Below are positions 1-4,575 of a DNA stretch of 10,189 nt, one piece after another (position 1 is the stretch's first letter; each line of letters starts with the position of its first letter). A model generated the notes under the pieces. The model did not search any database. It saw only the letters and a program-made list of their open reading frames with translations, and was not told the origin of the DNA. This stretch comes from Anaerolineaceae bacterium (GTDB taxonomy: Bacteria > Chloroflexota > Anaerolineae > Anaerolineales > Anaerolineaceae). The stretch is from assembly GCA_028699715.1 (NCBI GenBank), contig JAQVUC010000018.1, positions 1 through 10,189 of the forward strand, read 5' to 3'. Made by a program: the position numbers and the translations under genes.

Positions 1-582
1 CAAATATAGGCTGGGCGGATGGATGATCATGCCAAAATGGCGCAGCAGCGGGTTGAGCCCGATCCCGTCCAAGCTGCCATAGAGCCGGGCGTCTGCTGCC
101 GGGCTGAAAAGCGCTGAAATAATTTTATCTTCTGCGGTCGCCCAAACCCGGTTAAAGGGGTTTTCGACAAACATCGACAGCGAAGCAAAAAAGAGCAGGT
201 TGACCAACACGATCAAAAATGACCAGCCGTCCAGCACTTTGCGCCGACCGGTCAGGGCAATCAGCAAACACAAATTGACCACCCAGCTCCAAAAGAAGAG
301 CGACCCCGCCATGCCGCCCCAGAGAGCAGTGGCTTTCAGGATATCCGGCATAGCCGGGTTGATCACGCTGACCACATAGGCATAGCTGTAATCCTGGGTC
401 AGCTGCATCAGCAGCAGGCTTAAAATAGAAACGGTGTGCAGCCCAAAAGAGATTTTTGCCAAAAGGCTGCTCAGAGGGCTGATGCTTTGCTCTTTGCGCG
501 CCAGGCGCGCGACCGTCAGGATTAAAGCAATCAGCGCGGTCAGAAAAGCGCCGACAAAGCTAAAAAAACCAATATAAAACAT
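1..582 (-). CDS. ccmF: Cytochrome c-type biogenesis protein CcmF, N-terminal part (cut by window edge)
   Basis: The reading frame starts at an ATG (582-580) and stays open for 194 codons to the left edge, so only the N-terminal third or so of a protein usually over 600 residues is visible. CcmF is the membrane haem lyase subunit that takes haem from CcmE and attaches it to CxxCH motifs of apocytochromes outside the membrane. Visible hallmarks are several hydrophobic helices, the family signature WGGMAGS (residues 88-94) followed by LFFW, and the segment GLNPLLRHFGMIIHPP (175-190), whose His188 sits in the conserved HPP motif and corresponds to a haem-ligand histidine in characterised CcmF. 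The WWD haem-handling domain is expected further on, beyond the window. A good ribosome site (AGAGGA, about 6 nt before the ATG) and an 18-nt gap after ccmE point to co-transcription. The call is secure; completeness cannot be judged. Confidence 0.93.
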   Translation of the reverse strand, partial: MFYIGFFSFVGAFLTALIALILTVARLARKEQSISPLSSLLAKISFGLHTVSILSLLLMQLTQDYSYAYVVSVINPAMPDILKATALWGGMAGSLFFWSWVVNLCLLIALTGRRKVLDGWSFLIVLVNLLFFASLSMFVENPFNRVWATAEDKIISALFSPAADARLYGSLDGIGLNPLLRHFGMIIHPPSLYL

Positions 583-600
583 ACTATTCCTCTTGGGGGA

Positions 601-1089
601 TCAGTTTCCGGCCTGGTCTGGCAGGATAGATTCGTATTTGGAAGGACACTTCAACAGCAATTCACTGGCCTGGAAAACGCCATCTTCATCCAATGAGCCC
701 GAAACAATGGCCTGGGATTCGTGCTTGAGCAGGTCAGGTTTGGCGCCGGTATAGTGAATGGTGATGCGCTCCGCCAGCGGGTCTGCCGCGGCATCCGCCA
801 GTACTTTGCTCATGCCGCCCATCTCTTCGATCATCTTGTGATCGCCCGGAATCTGCGCCACAACAAAGCTGATATCAAGCGTTTTGGGGTCGTAAGTGAT
901 TGTGTCTCCCAACACAACGCCGCTCATGCGCACGTTTTGCCCAACCAGTTCAGCCTGACGGCTGTGCAGCTCCTCCACCGTCATGAAATACTGGGTACTG
1001 GAGCGGGTGGTACTGTAGATAAGAAAAGCCAGCGCCAGCACAATAACCGCGACGCCAACAATCATTTTTGTGTTCGTTTTTTTCTTCAA
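601..1089 (-). CDS. ccmE: Cytochrome c maturation haem chaperone CcmE, CxxxY variant
   Basis: This 162-residue protein has a short positively charged N-terminus, one membrane anchor (about residues 9-25) and an extracytoplasmic beta-barrel (OB-fold) domain, the architecture of CcmE, which binds haem covalently and hands it to CcmF. Family segments visible are YFMTVEEL (34-41), VRMSGVV (53-59), the TIHYTGAKPDLL region (110-121), and the C-terminal ELLLKCPSKYE (143-153). In most bacteria the last motif carries a haem-binding His followed three residues later by Tyr (HxxxY). Here the position is Cys148 with Tyr152 (CxxxY). That variant is known from archaea and some Desulfovibrio Ccm systems, so it is a real subtype rather than a broken gene. 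The start is TTG (1089-1087), chosen because GAGGA (1096-1100 on the complement) lies 6 nt upstream and the lysine-rich leader fits an anchor; the first internal ATG is at codon 9. ccmF follows 18 nt downstream. Confidence 0.93.
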   Translation of the reverse strand: MKKKTNTKMIVGVAVIVLALAFLIYSTTRSSTQYFMTVEELHSRQAELVGQNVRMSGVVLGDTITYDPKTLDISFVVAQIPGDHKMIEEMGGMSKVLADAAADPLAERITIHYTGAKPDLLKHESQAIVSGSLDEDGVFQASELLLKCPSKYESILPDQAGN

Positions 1090-1117
1090 AATAGGTCCTC
1101 AAGCATAAGTTGAACCT

Positions 1118-1146
1118 ATTTTATCGTATTAACCAAGCCCTGTGTA
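1118..1146 (-). promoter_or_regulatory. Candidate sigma70-type promoter for ccmE-ccmF
   Basis: On the minus strand a -35-like TACACA (1146-1141) and a -10-like TAAAAT (1123-1118) are separated by 17 nt, placing a start of transcription about 20 nt before the TTG codon of ccmE. The -10 matches five of six consensus bases and the -35 four of six. This is a pattern match only. It lies in the divergent intergenic region, which is where a promoter is required. Confidence 0.35.
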
Positions 1147-1159
1147 TATCAGCTGAGAG

Positions 1160-1169
1160 GCTTTAAAGC
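1160..1169. repeat. 10-bp perfect palindrome in the divergent intergenic region
   Basis: GCTTTAAAGC is a perfect palindrome lying between the divergent ccmE and cytochrome promoters, about 80 bp upstream of the plus-strand -35 and just upstream of the candidate minus-strand -35. It could be an operator for a dimeric regulator, but a 10-bp palindrome can occur by chance and no second copy was seen. Confidence 0.25.
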
Positions 1170-1251
1170 GCTTCAGGACTGTTTGGTCTCAAACTAAGCG
1201 CCTGCCAGAATATTTTTTGTTTAATTACAAGCACTAAATTGGAAAGTACTA

Positions 1252-1279
1252 TTGACACCTGTACTTCTGCCTTTATAAT
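1252..1279 (+). promoter_or_regulatory. Consensus sigma70 promoter of the cytochrome/flavocytochrome operon
   Basis: TTGACA (1252-1257) and TATAAT (1274-1279) match the housekeeping consensus exactly and are separated by 16 bp. Transcription would begin near 1286, leaving a leader of about 50 nt before the ATG at 1336. An AT-rich stretch (1208-1230) precedes the -35 and could act as an UP-like element. Such a good match suggests a high basal rate unless a repressor acts on it. Confidence 0.8.
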
Positions 1280-1293
1280 CCTTTTAATCACAA

Positions 1294-1309
1294 ATGCAAT
1301 TTTTTGCAT
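1294..1309 (+). promoter_or_regulatory. Inverted repeat just downstream of the -10 box (possible operator)
   Basis: ATGCAA (1294-1299) and TTGCAT (1304-1309) form a perfect 6-bp inverted repeat around TTTT, beginning about 8 nt after the predicted transcription start. As DNA it could be a repressor site blocking the strong promoter; as RNA it would be only a weak AU-rich hairpin. The role is inferred from position alone. Confidence 0.35.
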
Positions 1310-1335
1310 ACTTTTGTATATTAGGAGAGTAGTAA

Positions 1336-2463
1336 ATGAATCAACGAACTTTTATCATAGTCCTGTTCCTCATTGCTGCCCTGCTGGCTGGCTGGATGTT
1401 CTATTCATCTCAGCAAGCTGTCCAGGCCGAACCGATCGAATCCATCACCACCAAGTATTGGAATTCCGGTCACGCGGATGCTGAATCCGAAGCCTTCATC
1501 CATTGGAATGAAGATGATCCAGCTGAAATTCCCCCCACCTGCGCCAAATGCCATAGTACCTCCGGCTTTATTGATTACGTCGGTGCTGATGGCTCTGAAG
1601 CTGGCAAAGTGGACAGACCCGGTGAGATCAATGATCCGATCAACTGCACTGCCTGCCACAGTGACGCTGCCCACGAACTTGACTCGGTCATGTTCCCCTC
1701 TGGCGTTGAAGTCAGCGGAACTGGCACCAACTCGGTCTGTATGACCTGCCACGGCGGTATGGCTGCTGGCATCGCTGTCGATAAAGCCACCGAAGGCAAA
1801 GAAGAAGACACTCCCATGGCTGATTCCAGCCTGATGGGTCCGCATTACTATCACGCCGCGGCTGTTCACCAAGGCGCGGATGGCGGCAACGGCTATCAAT
1901 ATGAAGGCAAGACCTACGTCGGTACCTTCCAGCACGCTGAGCCCGTCAACACCTGTACCGAATGCCACGATCCTCACTCCCTGCACACCCAGAGCGTCCC
2001 CAATTCGGATGCTAATCTCTGCTCCACCTGCCATTCCGATGTCTCCGGCTACCAGGACTACCGCAAGGTCAACATGTCCAACGTAGACTACGATGGTGAT
2101 GGCGGAGTTGAACCCGTTTTTGATGAGATCGAAGGCGTAAAAGCTGTTCTTTACCAGGCCTTGAATCAGTACTCCCAGGCTGTCACTGACACTGGTTTCG
2201 GTTTCAAGTTTGATTCCTATCCATACGCATTCATCGATACCAATAAAGATGGCGCAATTGACGAGAGCGAAGGCATTTTCCCGAACAAGTATTCCACCTT
2301 CACTCCACGAATGCAAAAAGCCGCTTTCAATTACATGTTCGTCCAGAAAGAACCCGCGGCTTACCTGCACAACCCCGATTACGTCCTGCAGTTGATGTAT
2401 GACTCAATTGAAGATCTTTCTGCCCTCAGTGGTGTGACCACCGAAGGTCTGACCCGACCCTAA
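1336..2463 (+). CDS. Exported pentahaem c-type cytochrome with C-terminal EF-hand-like loops
   Basis: This 375-residue protein starts at ATG 1336, 6 nt after AGGAGAG (1323-1329). Residues 1-22 form a hydrophobic N-terminal segment followed by VQA (29-31), so it is either a cleaved signal peptide or an uncleaved membrane anchor. Five CxxCH haem-attachment motifs follow, at residues 69, 104, 135, 207 and 229. Other histidines (for example 46, 56, 113, 170, 173, 178, 200, 214 and 217) could supply second axial ligands. After the haem domain come two calcium-loop-like stretches: an imperfect one from Asp251 (D-x-D-x-DG) and a canonical 12-residue EF-hand loop at 301-312 (D, N, D, G, I, D, E in the expected places). 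The C-terminus (about 329-361, with HNPDY and LMYDSIEDL) resembles the tail of multihaem cytochromes annotated in Chloroflexota and Geobacter-like bacteria. It is probably an extracytoplasmic electron carrier maturated by the neighbouring Ccm system. The terminal acceptor is unknown. Confidence 0.9.
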   Translation: MNQRTFIIVLFLIAALLAGWMFYSSQQAVQAEPIESITTKYWNSGHADAESEAFIHWNEDDPAEIPPTCAKCHSTSGFIDYVGADGSEAGKVDRPGEINDPINCTACHSDAAHELDSVMFPSGVEVSGTGTNSVCMTCHGGMAAGIAVDKATEGKEEDTPMADSSLMGPHYYHAAAVHQGADGGNGYQYEGKTYVGTFQHAEPVNTCTECHDPHSLHTQSVPNSDANLCSTCHSDVSGYQDYRKVNMSNVDYDGDGGVEPVFDEIEGVKAVLYQALNQYSQAVTDTGFGFKFDSYPYAFIDTNKDGAIDESEGIFPNKYSTFTPRMQKAAFNYMFVQKEPAAYLHNPDYVLQLMYDSIEDLSALSGVTTEGLTRP

Positions 2464-2502
2464 GGGTCTGGCCAATAGATTGGACACAAGAAGGTAAAGC
2501 TT

Positions 2503-3819
2503 ATGAAACCATCAACAAAAAGAAAGATTTTTTACACCATATACTTCGCGCTGGTTTTGCTTCCGGCCATAGCCATGCTTGTTTCAGGCTATTTGCGCGG
2601 TAACAGCATGCGCGATATCGCCGTCTTTCTCGGCTTTCTCGGTATGGCCCTGGCTGGCATCCAGCTCATCTCCATCGGGCGCATCCATTGGCTGGCAGAC
2701 GCACTGGACATGGACAAGGTTTACAACAATCACCACTGGGTCTCGCTTTTGTCAATTTTGCTGATCATTGCCCACTTTATGCTGCTCAGCTTCTATAACC
2801 CCATTATCGCCACCTTTTTGAACGTTTTCAAAGCCCCCTGGATGATCGCCGCCGGCTCAATTGGCCTCTTTGGTCTGATCCTGATCGGCATCACTTCCGT
2901 GCTGCGCAAATCCTTCAAATTGGATTACCGCTACTGGCTCCTGATCCACGATATTCTCACCATCACAATCCTGGTTTTCGGCATGATCCACCTCTTCAAG
3001 GTCGGCTATTACACCAGCCATCCTTTCATGAAGGCCATTTGGATCTTTGAGATCGCCGTTTGGGTAGTCGCTTTTGCATATATCCGCATCATCCGCCCGT
3101 TGCGCATCGGTCAGAAACCCTACATGGTCGCCTCAGTTGTGGGCGAATCCAACGATACCTATACCCTGACTTTGGCACCGGACGGACACGAAGGTGTGCC
3201 TTTTGAAGCCGGACAGGTTGCCTGGATCAGCACCGGTCACTCTCCCATGGTGCTCAGCCGTAACCCCTTCTCCTACTCCGGCAGCTCCGAGCGTGAGGGC
3301 GAAATTCGCTTCTCGATTAAAAACCTGGGCGATTTCACCTCCACCATTCCCCATCTGAAAAAGGGTGAGCGAGTCTATGTGGACGGCCCCTACGGCACCT
3401 TCAATCTGAATGACCCGCGCATGAAAAACGGCCTGGTCCTGATTGCCGGCGGTATCGGTCTGGCTCCCGTGATGAGCATCCTCAACACCATGGCTGACCG
3501 CGAGGACAAACGCCCGGTCTACGTCTTTTATGGCGATTTGAATGAAATGACTGCTCTCTACGGACACGAGTTTGATGACCTCAAGCCCAAACTCAACCTC
3601 GCCTTTGTCCAGGTTTTGGAAAAGCCCCTCTCTGAGGAATATCCCCACAGAGGCTATATCAGCAAGGATCTGATGCTGGAGCACCTGCCCCAGAACTACC
3701 AGGACCTGTTCTACTTCGTCTGCGGACCGGCCCCCATGCTTCGCGCCATCGAGAAACACTTTGACGCCCTGGGCATCCCCGACTCCCAGATCCACGAAGA
3801 AAACTACACCATGGCCTAG
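2503..3819 (+). CDS. Membrane flavocytochrome: ferric reductase-like haem b domain fused to FAD/NAD(P) reductase domain
   Basis: This 438-residue protein has an N-terminal membrane part (about 1-200, roughly six helices) and a C-terminal ferredoxin-NADP reductase-like part (about 205-438). Two histidine pairs have the spacing typical of ferric reductase/NADPH oxidase haem b ligands: His78/His91 in one helix and His149/His163 in another. The FAD site is indicated by RNPFSYS (253-259), the nucleotide-binding glycine motif by AGGIGLAP (315-322), and the NAD(P)-end motif by CGPAPML (407-413). It should move electrons from cytoplasmic NAD(P)H through FAD and two haems b to the outer face of the membrane. 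The acceptor could be the cytochrome encoded 39 nt upstream in the same transcript; that pairing is inference. AAGAAGG (2488-2494) lies 8 nt before the ATG. Ferric iron or oxygen as acceptor remains possible. The family call is firm and the substrate is not. Confidence 0.9.
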   Translation: MKPSTKRKIFYTIYFALVLLPAIAMLVSGYLRGNSMRDIAVFLGFLGMALAGIQLISIGRIHWLADALDMDKVYNNHHWVSLLSILLIIAHFMLLSFYNPIIATFLNVFKAPWMIAAGSIGLFGLILIGITSVLRKSFKLDYRYWLLIHDILTITILVFGMIHLFKVGYYTSHPFMKAIWIFEIAVWVVAFAYIRIIRPLRIGQKPYMVASVVGESNDTYTLTLAPDGHEGVPFEAGQVAWISTGHSPMVLSRNPFSYSGSSEREGEIRFSIKNLGDFTSTIPHLKKGERVYVDGPYGTFNLNDPRMKNGLVLIAGGIGLAPVMSILNTMADREDKRPVYVFYGDLNEMTALYGHEFDDLKPKLNLAFVQVLEKPLSEEYPHRGYISKDLMLEHLPQNYQDLFYFVCGPAPMLRAIEKHFDALGIPDSQIHEENYTMA

Positions 3820-3825
3820 TTCTTG

Positions 3826-3950
3826 GAAGAACGCTATAGTCTGAAAAAACGATAGAAATTAAAAGACGATTAGAGACAAAAAAACAATAAAGCTAGGAAG
3901 AACGCTAGAAATTGAAAAAACTATAGACATAGAAGGAACCATAGAAACAG
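3826..3950 (+). repeat. Array of seven degenerate 18-bp direct repeats
   Basis: Directly after the flavocytochrome stop codon, seven purine-rich units lie head to tail, starting at 3826, 3844, 3862, 3879, 3897, 3915 and 3933; the third is 17 bp and the rest 18 bp. A rough consensus is GAARAACGMTAGAAAYAG. Units 1 and 5 share a 12-bp stretch GGAAGAACGCTA (counting the preceding G). In-frame TAG and TGA codons rule out a coding extension. The last unit supplies the beginning of the 5' arm of the terminator hairpin. The role is unknown: a protein-binding array, an unstructured 3' UTR spacer, or decayed microsatellite-like expansion are all possible. Confidence 0.6.
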
Positions 3951-3977
3951 GATGACCGCTCGGTCATCCTGTTTTTT
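3945..3977 (+). terminator. Strong intrinsic terminator after the cytochrome operon
   Basis: AAACAGGATGACC (3945-3957) and GGTCATCCTGTTT (3962-3974) form a perfect 13-bp stem with a GCTC loop, and six Ts (3972-3977) follow, overlapping the stem end. This ends transcription from the promoter at 1252-1279, about 130 nt after the last stop codon. On the other strand the tail after the stem has only a short T run, so it is mainly a plus-strand terminator. Confidence 0.92.
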
Positions 3978-3993
3978 CAATTCCCCGCTAGCC

Positions 3994-4083
3994 CCGGTCT
4001 CCAAACCGAGGGCTGGTTCTGACCTTTAGGTCTCCATCATTTCCCCCTTGGATCACATGGGTGTTTGGTAGGTCGGAATGAGA
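3994..4083 (+). repeat. Direct repeat module, copy 1 (partner at 4346-4436)
   Basis: This stretch, from CCGGTCTCC to GTAGGTCGGAATGAGA, reappears at 4346-4436 in the same orientation. The best-conserved part runs from GGTCTCCATCATTT (4029) to the end (4083), matching 4380-4436 with a few substitutions and two single-base gaps. It points to internal duplication of a roughly 90-bp module with a 352-bp offset. Confidence 0.7.
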
Positions 4084-4132
4084 CCGCCCTGTGGCAAATG
4101 TGCCGTATTTGCATTGCGCGGTCTCACTCCGA
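4072..4132. repeat. Nested long hairpin inside the repeat element
   Basis: GTCGGAATGAGACCGC (4072-4087) pairs with GCGGTCTCACTCCGAC (4117-4132) with a single mismatch (G-T). Inside it a second stem, GCAAAT (4094-4099) with ATTTGC (4107-4112), closes a 7-nt loop. Transcribed RNA or extruded DNA would form one long two-part stem. There is no T run, so it is not a standard terminator. Confidence 0.6.
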
Positions 4133-4183
4133 CGATAGGAAGCAAAAAAAGGGATGAAATAAAAAAATTCGTTGAAATCCTTA

Positions 4184-4202
4184 GACCAAACCAACTTTGG
4201 TC
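4184..4202. repeat. Short hairpin
   Basis: GACCAAA (4184-4190) and TTTGGTC (4196-4202) form a 7-bp perfect stem with the 5-nt loop CCAAC. It lies in the AT-rich centre of the repeat element. No T tract follows, so a terminator role is unlikely. Confidence 0.4.
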
Positions 4203-4231
4203 GCTAATGGCAGACATCTAAAACATCTATC

Positions 4232-4262
4232 GGCGGAGTGGCCAGGAGAAGGCCATTCCGCC
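4232..4262. repeat. 12-bp-stem hairpin inside the repeat element
   Basis: GGCGGAGTGGCC (4232-4243, first base G4232) pairs with GGCCATTCCGCC (4251-4262) through 12 pairs including one G-T, around the loop AGGAGAA. It is strongly GC-rich compared with the surrounding AT-rich sequence and has no T tail on either side. Confidence 0.55.
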
Positions 4263-4308
4263 CTACTCCAAGATTTCCGTGGAACGGTGGAAAAATGATT
4301 GAGTGTGC

Positions 4309-4346
4309 GGGTAGGTCGGAATGAGATAACTTTGCCCTGATCGTGC
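4309..4346 (+). repeat. 38-bp direct repeat, copy 1
   Basis: This stretch starts GGGTAGGTCGGAATGAGA and ends CTGATCGTGC. It matches 4419-4456 at 36 of 38 positions, 110 bp away in the same orientation. A shorter form of its first half also occurs at 4067-4083. This makes the right half of the element a partial tandem duplication. Confidence 0.85.
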
Positions 4347-4365
4347 CGGTCTCCAGACCGCGCAC
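4345..4365. repeat. Left arm of a perfect 21-bp inverted repeat
   Basis: The 21 bases from GCCGGTCTCC to GACCGCGCAC are the exact reverse complement of 4490-4510, with 124 bp between the arms. Each arm also contains its own small palindrome (CGGTC-TCCA-GACCG), so it can fold alone or with its partner. The perfect match, compared with 22 of 24 for the outer ends, suggests recent duplication or gene-conversion-like correction. Confidence 0.85.
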
Positions 4366-4436
4366 GTGATTTGACCGCGGGTCTCCATCATTTTACCCTT
4401 CGGATCACACGGGTATTCGGGTAGGTCGGAATGAGA
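4346..4436 (+). repeat. Direct repeat module, copy 2 (partner at 3994-4083)
   Basis: This is the second copy of the roughly 90-bp module, overlapping the left arm of the 21-bp inverted repeat at its start and copy 2 of the 38-bp repeat at its end. It keeps GGTCTCCATCATTT, GGATCACA and GTAGGTCGGAATGAGA in the same order as copy 1. Confidence 0.7.
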
Positions 4437-4456
4437 AAACTTTGCACTGATCGTGC
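4419..4456 (+). repeat. 38-bp direct repeat, copy 2
   Basis: This copy differs from 4309-4346 at two positions only. Its end (TGATCGTGC) also forms the left arm of the hairpin at 4448-4480. Confidence 0.85.
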
Positions 4457-4480
4457 ACGGCCGGGAGGCCGGCACGATCA
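4448..4480. repeat. 14-bp-stem hairpin with one bulged base
   Basis: TGATCGTGC (4448-4456) pairs with GCACGATCA (4472-4480). Inside, after a bulged A, CGGCC (4458-4462) pairs with GGCCG (4467-4471) around a GGGA loop. This is among the most stable hairpins in the window. Downstream of it on either strand there is no clean T run, so it could be a pausing or RNA-processing structure rather than an intrinsic terminator. Confidence 0.6.
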
Positions 4481-4489
4481 ATAAAATTA

Positions 4490-4510
4490 GTGCGCGGTCT
4501 GGAGACCGGC
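4490..4510. repeat. Right arm of the perfect 21-bp inverted repeat; possible weak minus-strand terminator
   Basis: This is the exact reverse complement of 4345-4365. Read on the minus strand, the GCGCCGGTCT-CCAGACCGCGC hairpin (4511-4491) is followed by ACTAATTTTATT, so it could weakly terminate the sugar operon about 65 nt after the beta-phosphoglucomutase stop. The T tract is interrupted, so this role is uncertain. Confidence 0.5.
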
Positions 4511-4575
4511 GCTAGCGGTAAGTCTATTAGAGAACCCGCAAACAGGAACACGGGGCGGGCTGTCGCTAGCAGAGG

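Larger units (their letters stand above)
3985..4518. mobile_element. Candidate non-autonomous (MITE-like) element with 24-bp terminal inverted repeats
   Basis: The left end (3985-4008) begins CCGCTAGC, continues with CCGGTCTCC and ends ACCG. The right end (4495-4518) is its inverted copy with 22 of 24 bases matching. Between them are direct repeats, long hairpins and no credible gene. Size (534 bp), end structure and lack of coding content fit a miniature inverted-repeat element or a composite palindromic repeat. No clear target-site duplication is visible: flanks read TTCAATTCC on the left and TAAGTCTAT on the right. It is also possible that the region is several shorter dispersed repeats placed side by side. 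Its position between two operons that converge from opposite strands is a typical harmless landing site. Confidence 0.5.

Noticed and set aside
1086-1106. Seven-codon upstream mini-frame (ATG at 1106-1104) ending across the ccmE start
   Set aside because: It is out of frame, has no ribosome site of its own, and overlaps the GAGGA site of ccmE; likely chance.
1405-2370. Long open frame (321 codons) on the minus strand opposite the cytochrome gene
   Set aside because: The plus-strand frame has five CxxCH motifs, a signal segment, a promoter and a ribosome site; the antisense frame is low-complexity Val/Gly/Ala/Ile sequence with no recognisable domain or start signal.
3133-3795. 220-codon antisense frame opposite the flavocytochrome
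   Set aside because: It mirrors a well-supported FAD/NAD(P) domain on the plus strand and shows no domain of its own.
3988-4194. Small minus-strand frame in the repeat element (68 codons)
   Set aside because: It covers repeat and hairpin sequence; its similarity to the frame at 4263-4481 (shared HSDLP) comes from the duplicated DNA module, and there is no convincing ribosome site.
4263-4481. Small minus-strand frame in the repeat element (72 codons)
   Set aside because: It spans both direct repeats and a hairpin; composition follows the repeats and no family is recognisable.
3826-4518. CRISPR array
   Set aside because: The 18-bp units are contiguous without spacers and degenerate, and the larger repeats are few, unequally spaced and palindromic over long distances; no cas gene is present.
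4535-4559. CCCGC/GCGGG hairpin as terminator of the sugar operon
   Set aside because: The stem is only 5 bp with a 15-nt loop and the minus-strand tail (TTCTCTAAT) is a poor T tract.
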